Shown here: in pieces, positions 7,479 to 17,449 of the stretch
Layout: each line of letters begins with the position of its first letter
Position numbering within the stretch: the first letter of the stretch is position 1
Assembly (NCBI GenBank): GCA_015056625.1
Contig: SVFY01000012.1
Coordinates: 35,425 to 99,424 of the forward strand
DNA from: Butyrivibrio sp.
GTDB taxonomy: Bacteria; Bacillota; Clostridia; Lachnospirales; Lachnospiraceae
Direction of reading: 5' to 3'
DNA: 64,000 nucleotides
Notes under the pieces: model-generated
What the model saw: the letters and a program-made list of their open reading frames with translations, nothing else
Told to the model about the DNA's origin: nothing
Databases searched by the model: none
Made by a program: the position numbers and the translations under genes

Positions 7479-9338
7479 ATGACTGATCTATTATTACTTG
7501 TATTTCCGCTTTCAATCTTTGTACTTGTCTTTTACGGTGCGAAAATAGCGCCAAAGGGGGAGTTTTCATCTGAATATCTTAACTGGGATCAGATGATGGC
7601 GCTAAGGACTGTCGCATGTCTTTCCATAATCCTTCATCACCTCACCCAGAGGATCACTGAATATGGAAGGATAGGTAAGGGGCCAATAACCATATATAAC
7701 TACATAGGTTTCCTGTGCACTGCTGTGTTCTTTTTTAGCTCCGGCTATGGACTTTTGTATAGCTTTCTGAATAAACATAACTATCTGGATGGCTTTCTTA
7801 GAAAGAGACTGCCTTCAGTTCTTGTGCCATTCTTTCTTGTGAATGTGATCACAGTCTTAGTCAATCACCTGGTATATAAAAGAGGCACTTCCGATGACGC
7901 TTTGTACGTCATTAAGCAGGTTGTAGGAATTGAGCTGCTTGATGGCAATGCGTGGTTCATCGTGGAGATCATGGTACTTTACGTGCTTTTTGCAGTTTTC
8001 TTTTCTCTGATAAAAAACAAGGATGTTTCCCTTGTACTGCTTATCCTTGCGACATTTGGAATCATGGCTTTTGCCTTCTTCAGGGGCCATGATTATGACG
8101 ACTTTAAAGAGACATACTTCATGGGGGAGTGGTGGTATAATTCCACCTTCACCTTCGTGTTTGGCCTTTTATACGCACGCTTTAAAAATGGTATTGAAGC
8201 TTTTTTAAAAAAACACTATAAGGGCATGATCATTTCTTTTGGTATCTTATCTGTGTTTGTGACTTTTGCAGGCATTGTCGTTGCCAATGTCTTTGGCTAT
8301 TACCATGATATGCTTCCCACTTACAGAAGCGACGCCTTTATCACACTGGTGGTCCAGTCCGTTAACTGCGTTGTGGTTGTTGTTTTTCAGCTTCTTCTTA
8401 ATATGAAGATCGCGGTGAAAAACAAGGCCCTGGAATATATGGGAAGCATCCAGATGATGGTATTTCTGGTGCATGGCTACTTTGTAAGGACTGTTTTTGA
8501 TCATTCCCGGATGGGGCATTTTGTGTGGTATCTTCTGGTATTTGTGTGTGCCATCATAGTGGCAGCGATCCTTTCTCCGATCTCTTCTTTCATCGCAAGC
8601 TGGGTAAAACGACTTCTTCTTTCAATAGATGTAAAGCGCAAAGCTGCTAAGGCTGTGACATATATAGTTTGTGCACTTTTGCTTTTTGCCGTGATCTTTT
8701 TTGCCGCAAGGAGCATTGCCATAAGCAGGTACTACGATGAAGAGATGAAGGTCCTTTCCACCTGCAGCGAGGGCGACGAGGTGTACTTTGGCCGCTTTGA
8801 CACAGACGGCTCCCGCCTTGGAAAAGAGAGGCTACAATGGATCGTTCTTCAAAACGACGGCAAGAGGGTATGTCTTTTGACAAAAGAGGGAATAGCCAGC
8901 GGCTACCTGAACCAGAAGTATGAGGAAGTTTCCTGGGAGGGATCTGACCTTAGAAAACGACTTAACTCAGAGGAGTTTACTGGGATTTTTAATGAAAAAG
9001 AGCTTTCGAAGATAATAGAAAGAAAAGGAGATAAGCTCTCACTTTTATCAGCAGCGGAGGCAGAAAAATACTTCCCGCAGGACGTTGACAGGCAGATATC
9101 TGTAACAGACATTGCCCTGGCTGAAGGCTGCAACATTAATGAACTGAGCAAGGCCAATAACTGGGATATGAAGGGCTACAGATCATCCTGGTGGTGGCTT
9201 AAGGGTGAGTTTGGGAAAAAAGAGATCACCTCACCCATAGTTACGGAAGATGGGGAAATAAGCTTATCTGAGCGCTATGTAAACAAGCCAGGCGGCGCCA
9301 TTAGGCCGGTTATCTGGGTGGATATATCACAGCCCTGA
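7479..9338 (+). CDS. Membrane acyltransferase (acyltransferase_3) fused to a DUF6273-like domain
   Basis: 619 residues. The first 400 or so contain about ten hydrophobic segments and the acyltransferase_3 signature MALRTVACLSIILHHL with its His pair near residue 55. Such proteins O-acetylate surface sugars or peptidoglycan-linked polymers. After the last membrane helix (near residue 410) comes a soluble, probably extracytoplasmic domain of about 200 residues with the pattern IVLQNDGKRVCLLTKEGI, YEEVSWEGSDLRKRLN, SLLSAAEAEKYF, SSWWWLKGEF and IRPVIWVDI. This pattern resembles DUF6273, usually found in secreted or sensor proteins of Clostridia. The fusion is uncommon. The start at 7479 was chosen over an upstream TTG inside trmH. 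It is co-transcribed with trmH. Substrate unknown. Confidence 0.82.
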   Translation: MTDLLLLVFPLSIFVLVFYGAKIAPKGEFSSEYLNWDQMMALRTVACLSIILHHLTQRITEYGRIGKGPITIYNYIGFLCTAVFFFSSGYGLLYSFLNKHNYLDGFLRKRLPSVLVPFFLVNVITVLVNHLVYKRGTSDDALYVIKQVVGIELLDGNAWFIVEIMVLYVLFAVFFSLIKNKDVSLVLLILATFGIMAFAFFRGHDYDDFKETYFMGEWWYNSTFTFVFGLLYARFKNGIEAFLKKHYKGMIISFGILSVFVTFAGIVVANVFGYYHDMLPTYRSDAFITLVVQSVNCVVVVVFQLLLNMKIAVKNKALEYMGSIQMMVFLVHGYFVRTVFDHSRMGHFVWYLLVFVCAIIVAAILSPISSFIASWVKRLLLSIDVKRKAAKAVTYIVCALLLFAVIFFAARSIAISRYYDEEMKVLSTCSEGDEVYFGRFDTDGSRLGKERLQWIVLQNDGKRVCLLTKEGIASGYLNQKYEEVSWEGSDLRKRLNSEEFTGIFNEKELSKIIERKGDKLSLLSAAEAEKYFPQDVDRQISVTDIALAEGCNINELSKANNWDMKGYRSSWWWLKGEFGKKEITSPIVTEDGEISLSERYVNKPGGAIRPVIWVDISQP

Positions 9339-9363
9339 AAAATTGACCTTTTTTCACTTTAAC

Positions 9364-9392
9364 TTGATAAAATTTATCCTATAGGGTATAAT
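9364..9392 (+). promoter_or_regulatory. Sigma-A-type promoter of the pepF-opp operon
   Basis: TTGATA at 9364-9369, an exact 17-base spacer, then TATAAT at 9387-9392. Transcription would start near 9399, giving a leader of about 57 bases. It is one of the best promoter matches in the window and fits a highly expressed operon. Confidence 0.8.
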
Positions 9393-9455
9393 GAATCGGT
9401 TATTCTGTGTATGAAAATATTAAAAAAATATAAAATTAGAAAGCAGGACTGATTT

Positions 9456-11129
9456 ATGAAATGCTCTGAAATGCCCTATACAAGGGTTAATATGGATGAA
9501 GTTAAGAGCTTTTTTGAAAAGCTCATAGCGGATAGTAAGAACGCAAAAAGCGGAGAGGAGCAGTTTGAGCTCCACAAGAAATACTACAAGTTCATGGAAG
9601 ATGTCTACACCAACATCAAGCTTGGTGTGTTCAGACACAACATTGACACAACAGAGAAGTTCTATGCAGCTGAGAACGACTACATAGATGAGATCACTCC
9701 TCTTATCTCAAAATATGCCAATGACTACAGCAAGGTTTTGTATGAGTCACCTTTCAGGTCTTACCTTGAGGACAAGATCAGCAAGGTAGCTTTCAAGAAC
9801 ATTGAGCTACAGAACAAGTCTATTGATGACAAGATCCTTCCTCTCATGCAGGAAGAGAACGCTCTTATCAGCAAGTATGACAAGCTCATTGCTTCTGCCA
9901 AGATCCCATTTAATGGAGAAGAACTTAATATTTCACTTTTGAGAAAGTACTTAACTGACAAGGACAGAGATACAAGAAAGAGAGCATGGAAGGCCCTTTC
10001 AGAGTACTTTTTATCAGTTACTGATCAGATTGATGACATCTATGATCAGCTTGTAAAGAACAGGACAAAACAGGCCAAAGAGCTTGGCTACGACAATTAC
10101 GTAGAGCTTGGCTACAACAGGATGATGAGAAATGCCTACAGAAGAGCTGAGGTTGAGAATTTCCGCAAGCAGGTAAAAGAGTCCTTTGTTCCTTTTGTAG
10201 TTAAGATCCAGGAGGAGAGAAAAGAGCAGATCGGCGTAGATGAGCTTAAATACTACGACAACGACATGTTCTTTAAGGATGGCAACCCTGCTCCTACAGG
10301 AACACCTGAAGAGATCATGAAGGCTGGACAGCAGATGTATTCTGAGCTTTCACCTGAGACCAAGGAGTTCTTTGATTTCATGATCGAGAACGAGCTCTTT
10401 GACGTACTTGGAAGAAAGACCAAAAAGGCCGGCGGCTATATGGATTTTCTTCCTAAATATAAGTCACCGATCATCTTTGCAAACTTTAATGGAACCAGCG
10501 GAGATGTGGATGTTATAACCCACGAGTGCGGACATGCATTCCAGGGATATGTTACAAGAAATGACGAGATCACAGAGCACAACGATCTCACCATGGAGAC
10601 AGCAGAGATCCACTCAATGTCCATGGAGTACTTCACATACGGATGGATGGACAGGTTCTTCGGAGACAGATCAGAGGATTATCTCAAGATGCACCTTCAG
10701 GATTCCATCACCTTCATCCCTTACGGATGCATGGTTGACGAGTTCCAGCACATTGTATATGACAATCCTGACATGACACCTGCTGAGCGCAAGAATGTTT
10801 GGAAGGAACTTGAAAAGACCTACAGACCATGGCTTGACTTTGACGGCGATGAGTTCTTCGGAGAGGGTGGTTACTGGCAGAGACAGGGACACATCTTCTG
10901 GAATCCTTTCTACTATATTGATTATGTTCTTGCCAGTGTTGTGGCCATGCAGTTCAAGGTATGGATGGATAAAGATTACAAGGATGCATGGAATCATTAT
11001 TTACAGCTTTGCAAGCTTTCAGCTAAAAACTTCTATGAGGAAGAGCTTGCAGAGGTAGGCCTTAAGAGCCCATTCAAGGACGGCACTATTGACGACCTTG
11101 TTAAAAATATGAGCGAAAAAGTGTTTTAA
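9456..11129 (+). CDS. pepF: M3 family oligoendopeptidase F
   Basis: 557-residue zinc metallopeptidase of family M3 (thimet/oligoendopeptidase), cleaving short peptides in the cytoplasm. The zinc motif HECGHAFQGY (HExxH) lies near residue 354, and the third ligand is the Glu in METAEIHSMS about 26 residues later. The length and the M3B-type layout fit PepF-like enzymes. There is no signal peptide. The gene opens the operon: the stop is 12 bases before the oligopeptide-binding lipoprotein gene, whose ribosome site overlaps the pepF end. The context makes it the enzyme that degrades imported peptides. The ribosome site is weak (AGCAGGA). Codon use (strong preference for CTT and GTT) suggests high expression. 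Confidence 0.93.
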   Translation: MKCSEMPYTRVNMDEVKSFFEKLIADSKNAKSGEEQFELHKKYYKFMEDVYTNIKLGVFRHNIDTTEKFYAAENDYIDEITPLISKYANDYSKVLYESPFRSYLEDKISKVAFKNIELQNKSIDDKILPLMQEENALISKYDKLIASAKIPFNGEELNISLLRKYLTDKDRDTRKRAWKALSEYFLSVTDQIDDIYDQLVKNRTKQAKELGYDNYVELGYNRMMRNAYRRAEVENFRKQVKESFVPFVVKIQEERKEQIGVDELKYYDNDMFFKDGNPAPTGTPEEIMKAGQQMYSELSPETKEFFDFMIENELFDVLGRKTKKAGGYMDFLPKYKSPIIFANFNGTSGDVDVITHECGHAFQGYVTRNDEITEHNDLTMETAEIHSMSMEYFTYGWMDRFFGDRSEDYLKMHLQDSITFIPYGCMVDEFQHIVYDNPDMTPAERKNVWKELEKTYRPWLDFDGDEFFGEGGYWQRQGHIFWNPFYYIDYVLASVVAMQFKVWMDKDYKDAWNHYLQLCKLSAKNFYEEELAEVGLKSPFKDGTIDDLVKNMSEKVF

Positions 11130-11141
11130 GGAGGGATATTT

Positions 11142-13526
11142 ATGAAAAACAGAAAAAAAGTGCTGTCTGCACTTTTAGCTGGCGCTCTTGCTGTTTCAAC
11201 AGCTGCTTGCGGTTCAGCTCCATCTGACAATGCACCTGCAGACACACAGACTTCTGAGACAGCTGCTACAGAAACTACAGAAGCTGCTTCAGAGACAGCA
11301 CCAGCAGCTGGTAGCGATGCACCACTTGTAATTGCAGAGGATGACTTCTCAGAGAAGTTCAGTGAATTCTTCTGCGCAAGCGTACCTGATCATCGTGTTG
11401 CTGACATGACAACAGTAACTCTTTTGAACAACGACCGTGCCGGTGAGCTTATCTACAACGGCATCGAGGGAGAGACCAAGAACTACAATGGAACAGATTA
11501 CACCTATGAAGGTATCTCAGATTGCGTTGTAACAGAGAATGCAGACGGAACAGTTGATTACGACTTCAAGCTTCGTGAGGGCGTTAAGTTCTCAGATGGC
11601 GAAGAGCTTACAGCTGATGACGTAATCTTTTCATACTATGTATACCTTGATCCTTCATATGATGGAAGCGCATCAACATACGCTCTTCCTATCAAGGGTC
11701 TTGAGGAGTACAGAAGTGGTTCAGACACTCTTTTCAATCTTCTTGTAAAGGGCGGCGCTGACAACACAGATTTCACATTTGTAACAGAAGAGCAGCAGAA
11801 GAAGTTCTTCGAAGAGGATCTTCCTGCCGCAGGCGAGAAGTTCGCACAGTCAATCGCTGACTACTGCACAGCTAATGGATACCTTGCTGAGACAGAGGCT
11901 GTTGCTAAGGATCCTATCGCAAACGGTATGGTTAACTGGGGATTCGCTAAGGATAACGGTGACGGAACAATCACAACAACAGCTACAGCAACTGACTTTG
12001 ACGTTGCTGGCGGAAGCGCTCCTACAGCAGCTGACTACTGGAACGAGATCATGACAGCTTACGACGGAGATATCGTAACAGCTTCAGATACAGAGAAGGC
12101 TGATAATGGAATCCTTGATTTCCTTTCAGATGATTACAAGGTAGCTATCGCAACAGGCGATTCAGTAGATCACGTAGAGGGTATCCAGAAGGTTAACGAC
12201 TACGAGGTTAAGGTTACTCTTACAGAGGTTGATGCTACAGCTATTTACCAGCTTGCTATCAACGTTCAGCCTATGCACTACTATGGCGATGCAAGTAAGT
12301 ATGACTATGACAACAACAAGTTCGGCTTTGAAAAGGGTGACCTTTCAACAGTTCGTGCTAAGACAACAACTCCTATGGGAGCTGGCCCTTACAAGTTTGA
12401 GAAGTTCGAGAACAAGATCGTTTACTTCACAGCAAACGAGAACTACTGGAAGGGCGCTCCTGTAACTAAGAACATCCAGTTCAAGGTTACATCTAACGCA
12501 GATAAGGAGAGCGGTGTAGTACAGGGAACAGTTGATATTTCTGATCCTTCAGCTTCTAAGTCAGCTCTTGAGCAGATCGCTGGTGAGAATTCAAACGGTG
12601 AGCTTTCAGGTGATGTCCTTACAACAGTACTTACTGACTACAGAGGATATGGCTACATCGGAATGAACTCTGAGAATGTTTCTGTTGGTGGAGACAATGC
12701 TTCAGAGGCTTCCAAGAACCTTAGAAAAGCTATTGCAACAGTTATTTCTGTATACCGTGATGTAACAATCGATTCATACTATGGCGATGCTGCATCAGTT
12801 ATCAACTATCCTATCTCTAACACATCATGGGCAGCACCTCAGGCTTCAGATCCTGATTACAAGGTTGCTTTCTCAGTTGATGTTGATGGCAATGACATCT
12901 ACACAGAGTCAATGACAGATGATGAGAAGTACGCAGCAGCACTTGAGGCAGCTAAGGGATACCTTGAGGCAGCTGGCTACACATTTAAGGATGGCAAGAT
13001 CTCAGCAGCTCCTTCAGGAGCTAAGACAAGCTACGAAGTAATGATCGGTGGAGGCGGATCAGGTGATCACCCTTCATTTGGTATCCTTACAGCAGCTTCT
13101 GAGGCTCTTAAGACAATTGGTTTTGACCTTGTTATCAACGACCTTGCAGACACATCAATCCTCTGGTCAGCACTTGAGGCTGGCACAGCAGAGCTCTGGT
13201 GCGCAGCTTGGCAGACAACCCTTGATCCAGATATGTTCCAGATCTATCACTCAGAGGGTGGTAGCGCTGGTCACTACCGCATCTACTCAGACGAGCTTGA
13301 TGAGCTTGTTTCTGAGGCTAGAACAGTAACAGACCAGGCAGTTCGTAAGGCACTTTACAAAGAGGCTCTTGATTTTGTTGTAGATTTCGCTTGCGAGATC
13401 CCTGTATATCAGAGACAGGATTGCACAGTATACAGCTCACAGAGAGTAAATGTTGATTCTATCACTCCTGATCAGACAACATACTACACATTCATGGACG
13501 AGATTTATAAGATTGCGATGCAGTAA
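11142..13526 (+). CDS. oppA: ABC transporter oligopeptide-binding lipoprotein (family 5)
   Basis: 794 residues, longer than the usual 520-600 of this family. The N-terminus is a lipoprotein signal (basic KNRKK, hydrophobic stretch, lipobox STAAC with Cys23), followed by a Thr/Ala/Glu-rich linker to about residue 65. The SBP_bac_5 fold then shows NGTVDYDFKLREGVKFSDGEELTADDV near residue 130 and TPMGAGPYKFEKFENK in the middle. The C-terminal lobe has LEAGTAELWCAAWQTTLDPDMFQIYHS. The surplus length lies mainly between residues 190 and 350. It captures peptides outside the cell for OppBCDF. The ribosome site AAGGAGG overlaps the pepF stop. An intercistronic hairpin follows, as often seen where the binding protein must exceed the permeases in amount. 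Confidence 0.93.
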   Translation: MKNRKKVLSALLAGALAVSTAACGSAPSDNAPADTQTSETAATETTEAASETAPAAGSDAPLVIAEDDFSEKFSEFFCASVPDHRVADMTTVTLLNNDRAGELIYNGIEGETKNYNGTDYTYEGISDCVVTENADGTVDYDFKLREGVKFSDGEELTADDVIFSYYVYLDPSYDGSASTYALPIKGLEEYRSGSDTLFNLLVKGGADNTDFTFVTEEQQKKFFEEDLPAAGEKFAQSIADYCTANGYLAETEAVAKDPIANGMVNWGFAKDNGDGTITTTATATDFDVAGGSAPTAADYWNEIMTAYDGDIVTASDTEKADNGILDFLSDDYKVAIATGDSVDHVEGIQKVNDYEVKVTLTEVDATAIYQLAINVQPMHYYGDASKYDYDNNKFGFEKGDLSTVRAKTTTPMGAGPYKFEKFENKIVYFTANENYWKGAPVTKNIQFKVTSNADKESGVVQGTVDISDPSASKSALEQIAGENSNGELSGDVLTTVLTDYRGYGYIGMNSENVSVGGDNASEASKNLRKAIATVISVYRDVTIDSYYGDAASVINYPISNTSWAAPQASDPDYKVAFSVDVDGNDIYTESMTDDEKYAAALEAAKGYLEAAGYTFKDGKISAAPSGAKTSYEVMIGGGGSGDHPSFGILTAASEALKTIGFDLVINDLADTSILWSALEAGTAELWCAAWQTTLDPDMFQIYHSEGGSAGHYRIYSDELDELVSEARTVTDQAVRKALYKEALDFVVDFACEIPVYQRQDCTVYSSQRVNVDSITPDQTTYYTFMDEIYKIAMQ

Positions 13527-13549
13527 TTTTTGTATTATAATCTAGATTC

Positions 13550-13601
13550 TTGACGCCAAGTCGCAGTGCCATTTGCTTTGGCACTGCGACTTTGACGCCA
13601 A
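13550..13601 (+). promoter_or_regulatory. Intercistronic hairpin between oppA and oppB
   Basis: A perfect 14-base stem (AAGTCGCAGTGCCA at 13558-13571 with its complement at 13579-13592) and a 7-base loop. It is framed by two direct copies of TTGACGCCAA (13550-13559 and 13592-13601). No T-run follows, so it is likely an mRNA-stabilising or attenuating structure that lowers permease expression relative to oppA rather than a full terminator. Confidence 0.75.
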
Positions 13602-13638
13602 AACAATTACTTTTGTATTTGCACTAAGGAGCACTAAA

Positions 13639-14625
13639 ATGAAGAAGTTTATAGTAAGGAGACTGCTTATTTCCGTAGTTCTTCTATTCTTTGTATCATT
13701 GATCATTTATACAATCATGCGACTGATGCCAACTTCTTATGTTGAGTCTCAGGCCATGGCTCTAGCCACAAGACCTGGATCCAAATCTTATCAGGAGTGG
13801 GTTGATCAGCTCAACGCACAATATGGTCTTGATACCGGAATAATTCAGGGGTATTTCAAATGGGCTTCTAAGGCTATCAGACTTGACTTTGGGGATTCAT
13901 GGTATTTCAATCAGCCAGTTCTTCAGAAGTTTTCAGGCGTTATCTGGTATTCTTTTGGACTGGGACTTGCTGCATTTTTAATTGAGATTCTGATTGCTAT
14001 TCCTGCAGGTATTCTTGCTGCAAGGAAGCAGTATATGTTTGCAGATTACGCTATTACAGTAATAGCACTTATTGGTATTTCACTTCCTAGCTTTTTCTTT
14101 GCCACAATTTTGAAATATATCTTTTCCATAAAGCTTGGATGGGTTGATCTGTATGGTATTGTAAGCCGTATGCACGAGACCCTTTCAGACACTGGAAAAG
14201 TTTTAGATATGATAAGACATATGGTACTTCCTACAATTACACTTGTTGTTGTTAGTATCGGTAGCCTTATGCGTTATACCCGTGCCAATATGCTTGAAGT
14301 TCTTAATTCTGATTACATCAGAACGGCTCGTGCTAAGGGACTTCCAGAGAATCGTGTTATCAATCATCACGCATTCAGAAATACACTTATACCTATTGTT
14401 ACACTGCTTGGTGGATCTCTCCCAGGACTTTTTGGTGGTGCCATGATCACAGAGACACTTTTCCAGATTCCTGGTATCGGATACACATTCTATCAGTGCG
14501 TAACACAGGGAGATATTCCTTTTGTTATGTTCTACATGGTATTTATGGCAGTACTAATTCTTCTTGGAAACCTCATTGCGGATATCACATATGCCCTTGT
14601 TGATCCAAGAGTAAGAGTAAACTAA
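13639..14625 (+). CDS. oppB: ABC transporter permease OppB/DppB type
   Basis: 328 residues with six predicted membrane helices, the first at about residues 8-30. The BPD_transp_1 domain carries the cytoplasmic EAA loop as SDYIRTARAKGLPENRVINHHAFRN, which docks on the ATPases. It forms the translocation channel with OppC. The start at ATG 13639 has AAGGAG eight bases upstream; a longer in-frame frame opening at 13573 runs through the intercistronic hairpin and is rejected. The OppC gene follows after 17 bases. Confidence 0.93.
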   Translation: MKKFIVRRLLISVVLLFFVSLIIYTIMRLMPTSYVESQAMALATRPGSKSYQEWVDQLNAQYGLDTGIIQGYFKWASKAIRLDFGDSWYFNQPVLQKFSGVIWYSFGLGLAAFLIEILIAIPAGILAARKQYMFADYAITVIALIGISLPSFFFATILKYIFSIKLGWVDLYGIVSRMHETLSDTGKVLDMIRHMVLPTITLVVVSIGSLMRYTRANMLEVLNSDYIRTARAKGLPENRVINHHAFRNTLIPIVTLLGGSLPGLFGGAMITETLFQIPGIGYTFYQCVTQGDIPFVMFYMVFMAVLILLGNLIADITYALVDPRVRVN

Positions 14626-14642
14626 GAAAGGAGGAAGAGCAT

Positions 14643-16304
14643 ATGGAAAACCAAAATACACAAAACGAAGAAATGCATTTAGATGACGCAGCCAGAGTCA
14701 GAGTTCTTTCTCCGGGGATGATGGTATTTAAGAGATTCATCCGAAACAGACTGGCTATTGTTGGAATTGTTATCATTGCATTTATGTTCTTATTTTCATT
14801 TGTAGGAGGACTGCTGATCCCTTACTCACAGAGTCAGGTGTTCTACACTACAGACCAGATCCTCAAGGATTACGCTGGTGCAACCAAGATCGATCAGTAC
14901 CAGATACAGCCAGCAGATGGAGCAACACTTCCTTCAGATATTTTCTCCAAGACACTTATTGCTGCATCAACAGGTAAGTTTGTCTTTGAGACAAGAGATG
15001 GTTCTCTTTTAGGCCTTGGTAATGTGGGAGAGAACGTTTACGTCATCTATTCACTTGAGCAGGTCAATAAGCTTCTTCGCAAGAATGCAGCTTATGACGA
15101 AGCTGTAGCTGCAGGAGAGAACTTCTTTACTGATACTGATGGCAAGACATATGTCTTCCAGGATACAGGAGCAGCCAATCCTGATGTGTACGTTGGAACA
15201 GAGATTGGTGTGGCTGCAATGAAGTCATTCACAAGCTTTGACAAGAACGTTTCTTTTGACTATGAGTTCTACAGAGAGAGCCTTATTGCTATCGCCAATG
15301 GCGAAAATGAGTTTGAACTTGGCGGCTCTAAATATACAGTTGATGGAGATGTGGTTTTAAAGGATGGCGCTGAGTTTGCGCTGGTGTCAGATGTAAACTT
15401 CAATGCTGCAAATGCAGGCGTATACTTAAGCCCTGCTTACAAGGAAACAGCTCTTGATGCTGTTGCAAAGGGGGATAGTTCTTTTACCTTCGCAGATGAA
15501 GACGGAACTGAGATAGAGTACAGGATCGAGAACAAAAACGGTCAGTACACCTTCAAGAGATTCCAGGAGACCAGAGTTATTGATACCTACGCTCGTCCTT
15601 CCAGAGAGCACCTTGTTGGTACAGATGCCAACGGAATGGATCTTCTTGCAAGACTGATGTATGGTGGACGTATTTCACTTCTTATTGGTTTCGTGGTTAT
15701 CTTCATTGAAGTGTTTATCGGAATGATCATTGGTGGTGTAGCAGGCTTCTTTGGCGGATGGGTAGATAACATCCTTATGAGAGTTGTAGACGTTGTTTAC
15801 TGTATCCCTACAATGCCACTTTACCTGATCCTTGGTTCTATCATGGATTACTACCAGGCAAGTGCCACAACCCGTATCTATATGCTCTGTGTTATCATGG
15901 CGGTCATAGGATGGGTTGGAATCGCACGTATTGTCAGAGGACAGATCCTCTCACTTCGTGAGCAGGAGTTCATGGTTGCTGCAGAGGCAACTGGTATAAG
16001 TACCTACAGACGTATCTTTAAGCACCTTATCCCTAATGTAGTACCACAGCTTATCGTTTTTGCCAGCATGGGACTTGGTGATGTTATTCTTGCAGAAGCT
16101 ACACTTTCATTCCTTGGACTTGGAATCAAATATCCTGCAGCTTCATGGGGAAGTATCATTAACGCCGTTAACGATTCATATGTCATGAGTAATTATGTAT
16201 TTGTATGGCTTCCAGCAGGACTGTTCATTCTGCTTACAGTTCTTGCTTTCAACTTTATCGGTGATGGCCTTCGTGATGCATTTGATCCTAAGATGAAGAG
16301 GTGA
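14643..16304 (+). CDS. oppC: ABC transporter permease OppC/DppC type with large extracytoplasmic insert
   Basis: 553 residues against about 300 for typical OppC. The cytoplasmic N-terminus and first membrane helix (about residues 36-58) are normal. A stretch of roughly 250 residues then precedes the conserved REHLVGTDANGMDLLARLMYGGR segment. This insert is soluble, has repeated short strand/turn patterns (two copies of a Val-Gly-rich GKFVFE/NEFELGG-type unit) and must lie outside the membrane, next to OppA. The five C-terminal helices and the EAA loop (AAEATGISTYRRIFKHLIPN) are intact. Similar long permeases occur in Lachnospiraceae, as I recall, but the role of the insert is not known to me; a docking or gating role with the enlarged OppA is inference. 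Confidence 0.9.
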   Translation: MENQNTQNEEMHLDDAARVRVLSPGMMVFKRFIRNRLAIVGIVIIAFMFLFSFVGGLLIPYSQSQVFYTTDQILKDYAGATKIDQYQIQPADGATLPSDIFSKTLIAASTGKFVFETRDGSLLGLGNVGENVYVIYSLEQVNKLLRKNAAYDEAVAAGENFFTDTDGKTYVFQDTGAANPDVYVGTEIGVAAMKSFTSFDKNVSFDYEFYRESLIAIANGENEFELGGSKYTVDGDVVLKDGAEFALVSDVNFNAANAGVYLSPAYKETALDAVAKGDSSFTFADEDGTEIEYRIENKNGQYTFKRFQETRVIDTYARPSREHLVGTDANGMDLLARLMYGGRISLLIGFVVIFIEVFIGMIIGGVAGFFGGWVDNILMRVVDVVYCIPTMPLYLILGSIMDYYQASATTRIYMLCVIMAVIGWVGIARIVRGQILSLREQEFMVAAEATGISTYRRIFKHLIPNVVPQLIVFASMGLGDVILAEATLSFLGLGIKYPAASWGSIINAVNDSYVMSNYVFVWLPAGLFILLTVLAFNFIGDGLRDAFDPKMKR

Positions 16305-16309
16305 TTAAA

Positions 16310-17449
16310 ATGGCAAAAAACAGTAATTACATCTCTGCTCGTGAGTCTCGAAAGATCACAAGGGAAAATCGTAAGATCACTGCAGAGATCGAGAAAAAGA
16401 GAAACAGAAAACATATTCCTGAAAGTGAGTACATCACTCACATGAAGGATCCAAATAACTGCGTTGAGTTTGACAACGTTCACACATACTTTTTTACAGA
16501 TATAGGAACAGTTAAGGCTGTAGATGGCGTATCTTTTGAAGTTCCTGTTGGTAAGACAGTTGGTATAGTAGGTGAGTCAGGCTGTGGTAAGTCCGTAACA
16601 AGTCTTTCGCTGATGCAGCTTGTTCAGCGCCCTGCAGGTCAGACTGTTGAAGGTGAGATCAGATTCAATACAGGAAAAGAGGCTGTAAACGTAGTAAACG
16701 CTCCAGCTTCCTATATGCAAAAGCTTCGCGGTAACTCCATGGGAATGATCTTCCAGGAGCCCATGACTTCACTTAATCCAGTATTCAGGATTGGTGACCA
16801 GGTGGATGAAGTAATAAAGCTTCACAATCCTGATATGACAAAAGAGCAAGTCAAGGCTCGTACCATCGAGATGCTCCAGCTTGTTGGTATTGCTAACAAA
16901 GAGGGCGTATACAGGATGTATCCTCATGAGCTCTCTGGTGGTATGAGACAGCGTATCATGATCGCTATGGCTCTTGCCTGTGATCCTAAGCTTATCATAG
17001 CAGATGAGCCTACAACAGCCCTTGACGTTACTATTCAGGCTCAGATCCTTGATCTTTTACGTGACCTTAAGGATAAGATAAACAGCTCTATCATGCTGAT
17101 CACCCACGACCTTGGTGTTGTTGCTGAGATGGCTGATTATGTCGTTGTTATGTATGCCGGCAGAGTAGTAGAAAAAGGAACTGCCAAGGAAATCTTTAAA
17201 GATCCAAGGCATCCATACACAATAGGTCTTATGAATTCAAAGCCTGTTGTAGGTAAGCATGTAGACAAGCTCTACAGTATTCCAGGAAACGTTCCTAACC
17301 CTATTGATATGCCTAACTACTGTTACTTCAAGGATAGATGCGAGATGTGCACAGCAAAGTGTGACGGCGCATATCCAGGTGTTTACAAGATATCACCAAC
17401 ACATGAAGTAAGCTGCTACAGATGTGAGGAAGGAGGCGCGTCAGTATGA
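16310..17449 (+). CDS. oppD: ABC transporter ATP-binding protein OppD type
   Basis: 379 residues. Walker A GESGCGKS (about residues 88-95), Q-loop region [12 protein letters not shown], signature LSGGMRQR, Walker [13 protein letters not shown] and switch His in ITHDLGVV are all present. The C-terminal oligo_HPY region contains clustered Cys residues ([14 protein letters not shown]), the pattern known to bind a 4Fe-4S cluster in some Opp/Dpp ATPases. A basic N-terminal extension of about 45 residues precedes the ABC domain. Start at ATG 16310: the AGAGGTGA at the end of oppC serves as ribosome site, better than the GTG at 16301, which lies inside it. It energises peptide import together with OppF. 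Confidence 0.93.
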   Translation: MAKNSNYISARESRKITRENRKITAEIEKKRNRKHIPESEYITHMKDPNNCVEFDNVHTYFFTDIGTVKAVDGVSFEVPVGKTVGIVGESGCGKSVTSLSLMQLVQRPAGQTVEGEIRFNTGKEAVNVVNAPASYMQKLRGNSMGMIFQEPMTSLNPVFRIGDQVDEVIKLHNPDMTKEQVKARTIEMLQLVGIANKEGVYRMYPHELSGGMRQRIMIAMALACDPKLIIADEPTTALDVTIQAQILDLLRDLKDKINSSIMLITHDLGVVAEMADYVVVMYAGRVVEKGTAKEIFKDPRHPYTIGLMNSKPVVGKHVDKLYSIPGNVPNPIDMPNYCYFKDRCEMCTAKCDGAYPGVYKISPTHEVSCYRCEEGGASV

